From: Epiperipatus broadwayi
Lineage: Eukaryota; Onychophora; Udeonychophora; Euonychophora; Peripatidae
Direction: 5' to 3'
Assembly (NCBI GenBank): GCA_028023455.1
Contig: JAQFVV010007256.1
Span: 56,185-120,184, forward strand
Length of the DNA stretch: 64,000 nucleotides
Within the stretch, counting starts at the first letter, position 1, and the number at the start of each line of letters is the position of its first letter. The position numbers were made by a program, and so were the translations under genes. The notes under the pieces were generated by a model. It saw only the letters and a list, made by a program, of their open reading frames with translations, had not been told where the DNA came from and searched no databases. Below, in pieces: positions 12,386 through 24,061 of this stretch.

Positions 12386-12400
12386 CAGGCACGGGCAACC
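12386..12400 (+). repeat. hAT left terminal inverted repeat
   Basis: CAGGCACGGGCAACC pairs with the terminus at 18672-18686 at 12 of 15 positions; the TSD TTTTATAT sits immediately outside. Confidence 0.85.
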
Positions 12401-12639
12401 TTTCCTAGTTCAGGGGCCAAATTATCTTTCTGTCTTTGAGTCAAGGGCCGGACCAAATAATTAAATAGTTCAATATAATAGTGAATGATAAAGGGCTACA
12501 TAAATTTCATAATAATGACGTAACAATTTAATGTGAGGATTAGTCTTGTACTTCAACAATGAGCCTATCAATGTGTTGTGCTTAAGAACAATCACATAAA
12601 ATTTTCAAGGTTTTTGTCCGTTATTGTTCTCCAAATTTT

Positions 12640-14260
12640 TGATTTATTAAATTTCATTCTAGAAAAAATTGTTCACACATATATGTGCTGCCAAAAAGAC
12701 AAAATTCTTTTTGAAAAGGCACTACATTTCTATATTTTTCTTCCACCAAATGTTTATAAAAACCCATCAAAGCAATGTTGTTAAACTGTAATTTTAGCAC
12801 TAAATATGCTTGAACCTCAATAATTTCCATCTGTAAATTTTCTGGCACATTATTTATATCAGTATCCATTGGATGAGAAAATATAGTGAATATGGAGTCT
12901 TTATTTTGGAAGTCAGTGAACCTTGTATCAAATTGCTCTATTAATGCCTTCAGTTCATTTCCATAACAATTACAAGAGATATTTTTATGAGTTGCTAGAG
13001 TAGGAAAATGGTAACAATTTTTAGCTCTTATCTGACTTTCCAACAGTTTTAGTTTATTACAAAAAGCACTGACATGTCCATACAGTTCATGAATCAATTA
13101 TCCTGGTTTTTGCAATTTAAGATTTTCATTTAGGTATCCAGTGACATCTACAAGGAATGCTAAATCAAACACCCCACTCATCATCTCTTTCTTGGTTAAT
13201 TGTTTTTCCTTTTATGTCCATAAAATCTCCTGTCTTGTCTCAGATCATAAATTATTTTAACCGTTTACTTTTAATCAACCACCTCACTTCACAATAAGAC
13301 ACATTTTCATAATCTGAAAATAAGTCTGCCAAATATTCCTTAAATTGCAGTGATTAAGTACATGTGACTTAATAAAGTTAATACTGGCTACTGCAACTTC
13401 CATAACATTTCTAAATTTAATTGATTTTGCACACCTATTTTGTTAGTGGATAATGCAATGAAAATTTGTTAAATTTTTCACATGGATCTGTAATTCTATT
13501 ACTTTTTCATGAACTATTCCAATAAATCTCTTCCATGCACCAACCATTGCAGGGGCTCCATCAGTGCATATGCCAGATAGTGAACTCCATCTAAGCCCAA
13601 ATATCTTGAAGGCTGTTTTGACTTCTTCAAATATATCTTTGCCAGTAATTGTGTTTTAGGGCCAAAGTAAAATTCTTCTGTGATATTAAATCCATATCAA
13701 CTCCCTGAATAAATATTGCTAGTTTTGCTGTATCAGAGGCATCAGTGCTGTCATCCAAAGCAATTGAAAATGCTTTGAATCTAGCAATCTTTTCTTTTAA
13801 ACTTTTTTGGATATCATTAGCCATGATTTCTATCCACCGGGCAACAGTACATCTCGACAAACTAATATTCTCAAAATCTTTTTTCTTTTCAGGACATATT
13901 ATACTTGCAACATTCAACAGACATTCTTTGATAAATTCCCATTCACTAAATGATTTAGAATGCTTAGCAAATTTTTCATTTAACACAAAGCTGGCTTTTG
14001 CAATGCTTCCATGCTGCATTTATTACTTGGTGAACATTTTCTGCTGGGTATCTAAGTTTTTCAATTTCTCTATTCCATCTTTTTGTAGTTGTCCATCAAT
14101 TTTTTGGTGATCCGCATGTTTTGAAGTAAAGTGTCTCTTTAAGTTGAATTCTTTATTGACTGATATAGATACATTGCACAGAAAACATATAGGCAAACTT
14201 TTATTCAGAATAAAATAATACTTGTCTGTCCAGCTGTCTTGAAATTGATGATTCTCTGTA
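12640..14260 (-). pseudogene. hAT transposase remnant (GTF2IRD2/ZBED-like)
   Basis: This is a decayed transposase read 5' to 3' from about 14260 down to 12640. The N-terminal block (about 14260-14030) has a BED-type zinc finger pattern: DSWTDKYYF, then CFLC and HFTSKH. The next block (14019-13640) reads KECLLNVASIICPEKKK, ISLSRCTVARWIE and FSIALDDSTDASDTAKLAIF, the DDE-core start typical of the GTF2IRD2/ZBED5-like hAT group. The C-terminal block (13097-12654) contains HFPTL, PENLQMEIIEVQ and FGSTYMCEQFF, the hAT dimerisation region. Stops and frameshifts separate the blocks, and 13100-13630 is badly degraded, so no functional enzyme is encoded. In an active element it would cut and paste DNA by a DDE mechanism. 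Confidence 0.88.
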
Positions 14261-14959
14261 TCTAATTTTATTTTATTTTTTTGTTAATCCCTGACATTGT
14301 TCTAAATTTCAAAGCTATATATTCAGAACTGTTAAACAAAGCTGTTTTTAACACTGCAGATATTGAACAGAAAACAATATAAGTGCAGGTACTTAACAAG
14401 GCACAAACCCAATGTAAATATTAAAAAAACAACAACTGATTTTTACACTCCAGATAGAACACAATATAAATGCACGCATTGAACAAGGCACCACCCCAAT
14501 GCACCTATCAAAATGCCACATTGTAACATGTTCACACACTGCTAGTCAAAATGAGAAAGAGATCTTGATGAGAGAAAACAAGATGTGTTTTGCAGTGTCA
14601 TATGAGGTCAGCTTAACTATTCAAAATATTAATTATGAGAGGAGCTAAATAAGACAAAAAAAATTGATTTTCAGTAATTGTTAATGATTATGACATAATA
14701 TTTTTGTAAAACATTTATTATAAACCAAAAAGTACATCACTAATAGGGAATTGTCTTTGAAAATATTTTCTTTTAAAAAAGATTGCTCATAGGAAATATA
14801 TGAAAAAGCAGAAATCACCATTGCTGGCTTTACAAAAATTGCTTTTGCAAAAACAATAGGGAAGATTTTTTTAATAACAGTAAATTATATAATTTATAAA
14901 ACAAATTAAGTGTATTTCACGCTTGAATGTGAAGCTATAATAAGATATAGGAATTAATA

Positions 14960-15003
14960 TACGCTAAGCGCTTTCGAGGTCCTTTACCTCATATTCATAG
15001 CGG
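14960..15003 (-). ncRNA. Hairpin-GAAA motif, left-arm copy
   Basis: Read on the minus strand, this is the same motif as at 16909-16955: ATATGA, GGT/ACC stem, TCGAAA, CGC-TTA-GCG. Confidence 0.42.
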
Positions 15004-15424
15004 TGCTGTGAGCTGCAAAAATAAAAAATGGGGTGGGAGAAATTGTATGCAAAGCATATGCAAATGGACTAAATAGTCCAGCGTTTAGAGATGTCGAAGC
15101 ATGTGTCACGTCTATTGATTGAGTTGTTATTGCTGTTGATGTAGTACGCTTCTCTGATCTTCCGCTTAATGTCGTTTTCTCAATACAGACTATTTTAGGG
15201 TGGGAAGGTTCAAATAAATGTCCAGTCTTCTTGGAGTGTTCCAAAAATATTGATGAGTTATCGTTGTTTTTCATAGCTCTATTATATGTGTATCTGTGTT
15301 GTGCTGTCCGGGTGGTTGTGCCTGCCTTGGTTTCTCCAAAATAAATGGCGCGGCAACCGGGTTGTGGGCAAGTGATGCTGTAAACGACATGGGGGGTCTG
15401 AGAAGGTTCTATTTTGTCCTTGGG
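14984..15424 (-). pseudogene. PLE GIY-YIG endonuclease, left-arm copy
   Basis: Continuing the RT frame after the TAA, the protein reads VVYSITCPQPGCRAIYFGET, a GIY-YIG N-terminus with the two-cysteine insertion seen in PLEs. It goes on to AMKNNDNSSIFLEHSKKTGH (the H-x-x-x-x-GH type block) and PKIVCIEK. A one-base deletion relative to the right-arm copy, in the run encoding IEK, shifts the last 40 residues out of frame. The domain normally nicks target DNA. Confidence 0.85.
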
Positions 15425-16531
15425 TTATTGATGAGCGGTTAGTGCAAGGGGTGTATGAAAGCTGATTTTAAATTTATTGTCCAAAATCTTGATTAGTTGG
15501 TGGGAGATTTTATGTATGTGGGGAAGAGTGATATATGGAAGTTTAATATTGTTTTTATTAATGGTGATTTTTATATGAAACTGCTTAATTTTGTTGTTGA
15601 TAGTGTGGAGTTTATAGCCTGCCTGTAGTAGATCTTTGGTATAGAGGTGTATGTTGTTCTTTCGATCTGCTTCAAACTTGCACAGCTGCATGTTTCTGTG
15701 TAGGAATGCTTGTAGTCCTGCTAATTTGTGGGAGTTAGGAACGTTAGAATGTGGATGTATAAAGCCTCTGATTTCAAAAGGCTTTATAATCATTGAATAA
15801 TTTATACATGGTTCCTCGCGCGTTAACTTAAGATCCAGGTAATTTAGGCTTTGGGATGCATCCTCAGATGTGGAATTAATGGTTAGCTTAGTGCTGTGCG
15901 TTAGTTCTTGTATAATATTGTTTGTGGTGTGCTGATTGGCTAGAATAAGTATGTCGTCTACGTACCGGATGTATAAACTGTGGGAGTTATCAGCTTGGTA
16001 TTTAGGCACTATTAGTTTTTCGTAGTAATTAAGAAAAATGCTAGTTATGATTCCGCTGAGGGGGAGGCCCATCGGCCATTCGCTTTTCATATTGTACCAA
16101 GTGTGCTCAAATGTTGTGTATATATGCTTATCCATCCAAGTTAAAAATGTAATGATGAAATTAATGCGTTCAGATGACATTGTATTGGTGAGTTTGACGT
16201 CAAAGGAGGTCATGCGGAAGTTGTTACAGATCGTGGCTTTTTTGATTTTCTCTACAACCTGAAAGGATGAATTAACAGAAAAATTCCCAAAGCCCAGGCT
16301 GTCGATTAATAGTTGATTAACCATTGTTGCGGTTTGAAAATAATGGACTCCCCCAAAATCCATCATTAGACGCAGAGGTTCACCAGGCTTGTGGAGTTTA
16401 ATGTTGGCAAACACTCTAGGAGCTTTGGTGGAGGAAGGATAAACACGGTAGTATTCAGCAGAAGAAATGCCTTTATTTTTATAAGGACGGAGAATGGATG
16501 CAATAAACTTATCTCGGTTAAGCTTATTGTT
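15425..16531 (-). pseudogene. PLE reverse transcriptase (5'-truncated, one stop before GIY-YIG)
   Basis: The minus-strand frame is open from the right-arm junction (about 16530) to a TAA at 15425. Early motifs are SSAEYYRVYPS and FANIKLHKPGEPLR, the PLE-type KxHKPG block. They are followed by TSFDVKLTNT (motif A), WPMGLPLSGIITSIFLNY (motif B) and YIRYVDDILIL (catalytic motif C), then SLNYLDLKL and thumb sequence ending FHTPLALTAHQ. After the single TAA the same frame continues into the GIY-YIG domain in the left arm, so the ancestral protein was one RT-endonuclease polyprotein. The N-terminal region typical of full PLEs is absent. The enzyme would prime reverse transcription at a nicked target. 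Confidence 0.88.
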
Positions 16532-16842
16532 GCATCACTTGCCCACAACCCGGTTGCCGCGCCATTTATTTTGGAGAAACCAAGGCAGGCACAACCACCC
16601 GGACAGCACAACACAGATACACATATAATAGAGCTATGAAAAACAACGATAACTCATCAATATTTTTGGAACACTCCAAGAAGACTGGACATTTATTTGA
16701 ACCTTCCCACCCTAAAATAGTCTGTATCGAGAAAAACGACATTAAGCGGAAGATCAGAGAAGCGTACTACATCAACAGCAATAACAACTCAATCAATAGA
16801 CGTGACACATGCTTCGACATCTCTAAACGCTGGACTATTTAG
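16532..16842 (+). pseudogene. PLE GIY-YIG endonuclease, right-arm copy (opposite strand)
   Basis: The inverted arm carries the same GIY-YIG C-terminal domain on the plus strand: cysteine block, AMKNNDNSSIFLEHSKKTGH, PKIVCIEKNDIKRKIREAYY and DTCFDISKRW to a stop at 16842. Here the frame is intact where the left arm has lost one base, so the right arm preserves the older reading. It has no RT upstream in this orientation and cannot be expressed as a full polyprotein. Confidence 0.82.
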
Positions 16843-16908
16843 TCCATTTGCATATGCTTTGCATACAATTTCTCCCGCCCCATTTTTTATTTTCGCAGCT
16901 CACAGCAC

Positions 16909-16955
16909 CGCTATGAATATGAGGTAAAGGACCTCGAAAGCGCTTAGCGTATATT
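16909..16955 (+). ncRNA. Hairpin-GAAA motif, hammerhead-like, in PLE right arm
   Basis: The sequence runs CTATGAATATGAGG..., with stem GAGGT/ACCTC around AAAGG, then GAAA, then a second hairpin CGC-TTA-GCG and TA. This resembles a hammerhead ribozyme (CUGAUGA, stem II, GAAA, stem III, UH) with a degenerate CUGAUGA box. Hammerheads are known in PLE terminal repeats. The mirrored copy lies on the minus strand at about 14960-15003. Confidence 0.45.
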
Positions 16956-17600
16956 AATTCCTATATCTTATTATAGCTTCACATTCAAGCGTGAAATACG
17001 CTTAATTTGTTTTAGTAAATTATATATTAACTTTTATATATTTTTTTGTTTCTTTGATGATAATTAATTGTGAATGCATCCTTTTTTAATGTTATAAATT
17101 TCTAATATTTCATTTTGTGCCAATTTTAACTTGGTGCGTAAATTTTCAAATTACGCAAATATGGCAATCATCAAATATATTATTTCAGCCAAATGTACAC
17201 TGAATTAAATTACAAAACCACATTAAACAGGGACACTCAAATATGACATTTAATACATTTTATTATATTCACTTTTAATTAAAAAAAAACCAACATATTC
17301 TCTTTTCCTATAGCATTCCCAACTCACTTGAATCTTTATATATATAAAGAACAAATACAAGCTTAAATTAAATGCAAATATTATCATTTTTTTTTAAAAA
17401 TACAGTACAAATTATTTAACTAATATTCTTTTCATTGATCTTTCAAGATCGAGCAGGAAAATCTAATCTGATTCACACATGAATTACAATAAAATGCATA
17501 TAAAAACATATTTAAAGCATATATGAGTTTAAACCCCTCCCCCTTTGTTTTAACTAATTTAACATAATATAATAAAATTCCCAACAATAATCCCACACTC

Positions 17601-17664
17601 GTCTTGTATTGGTGGTCGAGAGGTCAGTGTCCCGGCCGATGCTATGACACTTAAAAAAAAAAAA
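17601..17664 (+). mobile_element. Internally deleted SINE copy inside the hAT element
   Basis: It keeps the A-box end (GTGGTCGAGAGGTCAG) joined directly to the CCGGCCGATGCTATGACAC tail and poly-A, lacking the anticodon-to-B-box middle present at 6442-6550. Imperfect flanking duplications are AATCCCACACTC (17589-17600) and AATCCCATACTC (17665-17676). Confidence 0.75.
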
Positions 17665-18671
17665 AATCCCATACTCTATTGTTGGAACATTTAAGACACT
17701 AATAGTATATATCTATTTCTATTATGCAAAATGGAATCAAAGTTCACTCAGTAACAATTTATAGCTACCCTGATCGATCAGTGATGGTCCTGTGGGAGAA
17801 GTATTTCATCCTCTGCTTGTCATGGTTTGACCAGACACTAACTTCAGCAAAATTCCAATTAATCTCAAACAAAAAACAATCCCGTAACTTATAGTTGTTT
17901 TTTTTTTGCAATGTTACTTATAATCATGAGGAAACATTCCAAATTGATGAGCGTAATAGATAGCACAAAAATACATCCACTATCAAAGTTTCAACAATAG
18001 AGCTAATTGCAGAAAAAATCGATACTGTACTTTCTTTCTCCTTCTATCTTTAAGAATTTCTAAGAATTAGAAATAAAACAAAAGACAAACTTTTATAAAA
18101 AATAAAAAAAACCTGCAAGATCTTATGTTTTGTTTTTCCCTCTTTTTTTTTTTTTTTAATGTCGATTTAATTGATTTCAAAACTTTTAAAAATCCCTTTA
18201 AAAAAAAGAAGTTTTATTATTTATTTTAGTATAAAAAATATAAGTTTTATTATAAAATAATACATATGCGATTTTAATAATAATAATAATAATAATATAT
18301 ATATATGTATGAATATAAGCTGGCAGAAAAATACCAGCTCAATTCTAACCTTTTCAATACGCTCCATGCAGCTAATTAAACGTGCTTTTTTGTTATTGCT
18401 AAGAATTTCGTTTTCACATTTATTTTCACTATTTTAAAATATTAATAATTTTAGTTTTTAAATTTTAATCATTAAAAGATTTAAATAAAGATATAAAATA
18501 TAAATTTATTAAACATCATAATTATTTAATTGCAGAAAAAGTAAAAATCAAACGTAACTCTTGCTAGGCTCTATTCAAAAATTTGACAATCGGAATCAAA
18601 CATGGCTGAAATAGATTAGTGGGGGGCCGGATTAAAAGTCGTAAAAGGCCGGATCTGGCCCGAGGGCCGGA

Positions 18672-18686
18672 GGTTGCCCATATATG
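18672..18686 (-). repeat. hAT right terminal inverted repeat
   Basis: Read on the minus strand it is CATATATGGGCAACC, matching the left terminus, and it is followed by the second TTTTATAT copy at 18687-18694. Confidence 0.85.
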
Positions 18687-18694
18687 TTTTATAT

Positions 18695-21020
18695 GATAGA
18701 GTTAAGTGAATAACTTTATTGGATACAGTGAAAAGCTGAGATATAAAATATGTGAAAGAAAATAATAATTAGTAAATTTGTGAATCGAATGATATTTTTA
18801 AGATTAAATGTTGTCTACAAAAGATATAGGTACCAATAGGATTTAGCAGCTGTAATAGACTCTCACACTCTCTTCTAAGAACATTATGTAAGGGTAATTA
18901 ATCAATGGATAATATATGGTGCTGCTAACTAATTTTCAGACAAATTTCTGAGTAAAAAAACACAAGCATTGTATTGCATACATTCGTCTGGCAGATATTT
19001 TAATATTTTTAATGTTATTATTAAATCCAAACCTACTTGCTTGTATTGAAATATACATCTATCACTAGATTATAATAGTGAAACTTTCAAATTGTTAGCT
19101 AGAATATTGCAATATAATTAAAAAGATTTTTTCTAGATGAATTTATGCAGTCAAGGTTTTTTTTTTTGCAGAAGAAAGTTAATATCTAGAAAATATAATA
19201 TGAAGCTATGCTTGACAATATTGCATAGTGTTTATTGATTTCGCATGATTGCACAGATAGCTCTAAAATATAATGGATTACTGCTATTAATTCAAATATT
19301 AAATGTTAACTGAAAGTTGTGTGAATCTTAGTTTGATATATTGAAAGTGAAATAAAAAAATAAATTTCTTCTCTCTGAATTTGTCTCTCAGTGGATGTTG
19401 AGAAGAAGAATGGTGACAATGAGAATGGTGACAATGAGAGCTCATTGTAAATGACTGCTGTTGATCTGCTGTCAGGTGATGGTGATGAGTTTATCAAAAG
19501 GTTAAGTAGTACTGAGAGACCTTATAGAATGTTTGGGATGAATTAAAATTCAAGCAATAAAAACAGAGAAAATAAAATATTGATAGTAATTGTTGGACAG
19601 AAGTTATAAAGTGAGACTAAGGGTTTTATGTAAATGGAAAGTTAAATTATGATAAAAGAAAAGAAAAGCTTATCCTGTAGTCAATTAAATGCCAGAGTTA
19701 AGAAAAAGATTTGTTAAATGTATTATTTGTAATATAGCTTCATAAAAAATGGAGTCTTAGTTGAGATGTGGATTTGAAAAAGTACGAAGAAAAAAATGTT
19801 ACAAATATTAAAAAGAATTAAAAAAATTAGACTACTTTATTAACAAAATTAAGACATGGAAAATAAAGAAAATGGAACAGACTTAGAGAAAGAAAATTTT
19901 GATAGATATTTTAGAGATAAAGATATTAAAATTAGAAAAATAAAATTAAAGAAGAAAACAGTTTGTAGATGAAATTAAGAAGGAATGTAGTTTTGGATAC
20001 AAAGGATAAAAGAAGAGGCATAAAGATTTGAAGTCAGTTGCAAGATCTGCTTTAAAGTAAAGAAATATAAAGTAAAAATTAAATAAAAAAAAATTAATGA
20101 ATACGAATAACTTTAAAGACTAAAACCCTTGTCTAAATTCATAATATAGGTGATAACTTTCAAGCCAAAAAATTTTCTTGTTAATAAATATTTTAGCACA
20201 ATTTTTCTGTTCCTTACTCTCCATATACAAAGTATTAGGAAACATTTACAAATTAATATAAAATGGCTAGCTAGATAAAGTATGAGTTGTCTAACTGCAA
20301 CAAATGTAAAACTTGCTCAAATTTTTTTCAGTTAAAATTTCTAGTAGCTGAAAAATTTCCATAATCTTTAGTGCAGAAATATTGCATTTGTTTCCATGCC
20401 TAAAACTGAATTTGAATCTTTATTAGACAAAAATTTCCATAGTTCTATTAATAGGCTTAATATTTTCTATTAAATAGCCCATCATCTAACCATACAAAAT
20501 TGATTAGAAGTAGATATATAATTATTTTTAGCTATGATAAAACAAGAATCTGAAACTGCCTGATTCTAATCTTCATGGCAATTGTTAATCCTGGTGAATA
20601 GTGGTTTCTTTTTCACTGTTCCTGTATGAGGGATTAATAGTGAAACTTTTGATCTGTAGGGTTCTTTAAATGTTATATTACACACACACACATATATATA
20701 TATGTTGAATTAAATATTTTCCATGGATGGATTGTTATTTCAATAAAGAACACAAATAATGAGATTTTATCCATGTAAACAGAGATAATCTTTGCCTTAC
20801 TACTAATTAGTGATTTCTCTGAGACTAAATAAGTTTTCTTCATCTATAATAGCTCTTTTGTTTAACAATAAACCCCAATAAAAGTGGTATTATAGCTAAT
20901 GGAGAAAATGTATATATGAAAATGACTTTTTTTTATGTACTGTCTATGTAATTGTATCACTTTTTTTTATCTGAGAATCTGAAAATATAAAGTAATCAAT
21001 GATACTTGCTTTCTCAGAAC
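18695..21020. other. No gene seen
   Basis: 2.3 kb of AT-rich sequence upstream of the GGT exons. Short CA/TA tract near 20680. Nothing matches a family I know. Confidence 0.6.
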
Positions 21021-21021
21021 T

Positions 21022-21318
21022 TATAGAGATGGGTTATCTGTCAAATGAGAATTAAATTTAATTAATCCCAGATATAAATAAAGTTTCATTTAAAACAGTC
21101 AATAAATAAACAGCATAAAGTCATTTCTATCTTATTTATATGTAATTTGAATTAATTATTATTATTTACTCATAACCATGTTAAAATGAATATAAATGAC
21201 ATTACCATCTGTTATTTATTTACAGGCTGTTTTAAATAAAGTTTTGTTTACATTTGGAGTGAAATTAAATTTGAACTTTAGTAAAATAACTTTTTAGATA
21301 GCCCATTTCTATACATTC
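21022..21318. repeat. Degenerate foldback
   Basis: Outer ends AGAGATGGGTTATCTGTCAA and GATAGCCCATTTCT, inner pairs TTTAAAACAGTCAATAAATAA / TTATTTATTTACAGGCTGTTTTAAA. An old MITE. Confidence 0.65.
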
Positions 21319-22179
21319 TGATATGGCAAGTGTAAATGCTTGTTTCATACTGCAGATTCTCTGACCAAAAATAGGATAGTACAATAATATTGAGAGATAG
21401 AAAGGAAGTTATTTCATTATCTTACATATAATTTAAATGTACAGTATTTATGAATGTTTTATATATAAATGTAGGGGATAGGACCTGAATTCAGTTTGAG
21501 CCCAATACGTAATGCAAAATGCTAATGATAATGATCAGCAGATGCAAATAAGAGTATTTACTATACACAAACATATGTTGATGTACCACTATATAATTGA
21601 TGGAAATTATATTTGAGCAATAAAATTAAACTCATCTAGCACAGTATTAGTACATGCTAGATCATTGCAATAACCATTCTTCATTATTAATTTGCATAAT
21701 TTAATTACTCCAAATTTAATCTCAATGACATAATAGTAATGAAGTGGTTATATGTTTCCAGCAACAATTACTTTTACTTATTTATCTGGACTGACTTTAA
21801 ATGTAATATTTGCTAGCAGAAAATGTTTCTGCTGGATTCTGGTACTGGGATTAATTTAGTTATCCTTATTATTCCTTAAATATTTGTTCTTTTCCAATAA
21901 GTCACCAACAATCTAATATTATTTGCAAGCACTTCAAAATCATTTCTGTGTATCAAATGATTCACATAAATGAATAATAAAACTATATACAATGTGATTA
22001 AATTGTGAATTGAATAAGGACTGAATATTAAAATGACATTTAATTTTAAAGCCATAATTTAAGGGAATAACTAATTATGAATATGGCGAGAAAATTTGAT
22101 GCATATACAAAATCACATTGAATTCAAATATATGAAATCATCATTCCATAACAATGTAAATTATTATTAATTTTTATTA
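21319..22179. other. No gene seen
   Basis: AT-rich, frames short on both strands. Confidence 0.6.
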
Positions 22180-22590
22180 ATTATTTATTAGAGATTATCC
22201 ACTTAATGAATAATATTTCTGTAGTGTAATTTTTATTACTCCACCTCATGCAAGATAGGGGCTGGTTTTTATCTGTTTTTAAAACCTTGTGGAAAGGTAT
22301 AATTATAAAATATAACCAAAGGCAAGAAGGTGTATGACCCACAAGATGCACATTTTATGGCAACTATCATTATTTGACCCAGATTAAATCTTTAAGATAT
22401 ATCTTTATCATTGTTTAATATATATAGATAGTCAATTATTACCACTTAATTGATGTGTCAAACTTACTACTCTTGCAACTTTGACACAAAGCATTTGATG
22501 GAAGTATATTAATAATTTTTATTAGCTATTAGACTAGAGATTATTTATTTAATGAATAATATTTCTGTAGTGTAATTTTCATGTTTACCT
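22180..22590 (+). repeat. Direct repeat pair of about 57 bp
   Basis: GAGATTAT[CT]xA[CT]TTAATGAATAATATTTCTGTAGTGTAATTTT occurs at about 22188 and 22537. Confidence 0.75.
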
Positions 22591-22689
22591 TTGATTGGTT
22601 TTAGTGTTTTAATTAATTCCTCTTTAATCTCTTTAAAGATATAAACACAATCTGCATGAAATCATTTGTTAATTACATATAACTAGTTT

Positions 22690-22870
22690 TACCAAGGCAA
22701 TAAACGTAAAGCATGTGCGGTTGAAAATGCGAAGGTGGGGACCTCTACAGGTCTTCACCACAAGCTTACGCAGACCTGTAGAAGTCCCTACCTTCGCATT
22801 TTCAATCGCACATGCTTTAGGTTTATTGACTTAGTAAATATTACTTACGTAATCAATGTGCGTTAAATAA
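22690..22870. repeat. Family B hairpin
   Basis: Arms AGCATGTGCGGTTGAAAATG...GACCTCTACAGGTCT and AGACCTGTAGAAGTCC...CATTTTCAATCGCACATGCT fold around CACAAGCTTACGC. The right flank TAAATATTACTTACGTAATC is shared with 4845-4875. Confidence 0.85.
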
Positions 22871-23429
22871 ATTTATAATATATATAAATAAGTTTATAAA
22901 ATATCTTCTTAAGATAAAAATTTAGAGTGTTTAGTATATTATAGAAATGAAAATGAAATTTTACAAAACTTTACGTGAGGGAAATTTTTTTAAAAAGTTT
23001 ACAAATTAATTTATTGAGTTAAACGCTAGCATATTGAAATATTTTAATTAACTTTAAACTTTTGTCAATTTTCAGTAGAATCATTCTTTTTTATTTCTAC
23101 TTGCTTATGCATAGTCTATATGTTTTTTAAAAAAAATTCTAATCAAGCCAATCATTCTATCTAGAAAGTTTCTTTTCCTGATCTTGGATTTTCCACAGCT
23201 ATACTTCTACAATCTCTACCTGTGCTTAATTTTATTTTTTATAGGTTTTTATTTCTTTCACAATAACATTTTATATTAATTTATTGGTTAACTTTCATTT
23301 TTATACAGTTCTTTGGTTGATAGAGGTGTTATTGATTCAGAAACACTTTTTACCTTGTAGAGCAGATAATAGGCACATTATAACATTTTAAGGCTTTAGA
23401 AAGGTCTAATAAATATGATTACCATTATG
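22871..23429. other. No clear gene; possible 5' RTE debris
   Basis: Lies directly upstream of the RTE reverse transcriptase remnant and may hold its decayed N-terminal part, but no motif survives that I can read. Confidence 0.45.
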
Positions 23430-23937
23430 CTTTGGATTTGTAGATTATGAAAAGGTATTTGATTTTATAAGCATTTTTACTGCCATTAAAATATTGGATC
23501 ATCAAAATATAGACCCAGGATATTGTCATATTTTGAAGAATATTTTTAAAAATGCAACAACAATGATTATATTATATGATAATACCAAAAAGATTAATAA
23601 TGAATGAGATGTATGACAGGATGATTTTATATCTCCAAAACTTTTTACTGCAGTTTTATAAAAAGTCCAAATTAACTCTTTAGTTTCAGGAAATATTACA
23701 GGAATTATTAAAATAAAAGTATGAATACAGGTTAAAGATGAAAACTAAAAAGACTTTAGTAATATTTAACAATTTTTTCAGAAAAAAAATGATAATCACA
23801 AATTTGAAGAAGTTAATAGCTGCAAATACATTGTCCAGATTTATTAACACAGATACAATTACAATGGATGAAATTAATCATACATTTAAATTCAGATGGA
23901 GTGATTTTGGTAGAAATAACTTTAATATTAAAACATA
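23430..23937 (+). pseudogene. RTE-clade LINE reverse transcriptase, first segment
   Basis: A plus-strand decayed RT reads DYEKVFDFIS, ILDHQNIDPGYCHILKNIF and, after stops, DDFISPKLFTAVL. This matches the RTE/BovB pattern of YEKAFDSV followed by RQGD-x-ISPKLFTA. Several in-frame stops are present. The reading is cut by inserted LINE tails and family A repeats at 23938-25330 and resumes at about 25335. Confidence 0.82.
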
Positions 23938-24061
23938 GGATGTGATGTGATGTACTGTGGCTTCTCCTTAAGTGAAGTCAAGAACATCTCAGCAATTATG
24001 CCCAGATAAACCTGTTAGCCACTTAATTTTCCATTCCCCACTCTTAAGTTTTCCCATATTC
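23938..24061 (-). mobile_element. LINE 3'-end fragment, copy 2
   Basis: The same 3' end as the LINE at 8243 (TGATGTGATGTACTGTGGCT... through TTTTCCCATATTCTG) in the same orientation, 5'-truncated to about 124 bp. It abuts a family A unit at about 24062. Confidence 0.82.

Larger units (their letters stand above)
14892..17013 (-). mobile_element. Penelope-like element with inverted terminal arms
   Basis: A 2.1-kb Penelope-like retroelement is inserted in the hAT element and flanked by the 13-bp duplication AGTAAATTATATA (14879-14891 and 17014-17026). It has two nearly identical inverted arms of about 480 bp (14898-15378 and 16532-17013) around a reverse transcriptase frame on the minus strand. 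Each arm encodes a GIY-YIG segment. Terminal inverted or direct repeats (pLTRs) made by 5' joining of an element fragment are known for PLEs. The 5' part of the RT protein is missing, since the right arm replaces it. Confidence 0.9.
12386..18686 (-). mobile_element. hAT DNA transposon with 8-bp target duplication
   Basis: The left terminus is CAGGCACGGGCAACC; the right terminus reads CATATATGGGCAACC on the other strand. Both are followed by subterminal sequence rich in GGCCGG motifs. The element is flanked by a perfect 8-bp duplication, TTTTATAT (12378-12385 and 18687-18694), the hallmark of hAT insertion. The transposase remnant lies on the minus strand at 12640-14260. The 6.3-kb length is inflated by a nested Penelope-like element (14892-17013) and a nested SINE (17601-17664). 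The region 17027-18600 holds no recognisable coding sequence. Confidence 0.92.

Noticed and set aside
16038-16639. Plus-strand frames over the PLE reverse transcriptase
   Set aside because: Antisense shadows of the minus-strand RT and of the inverted arm.
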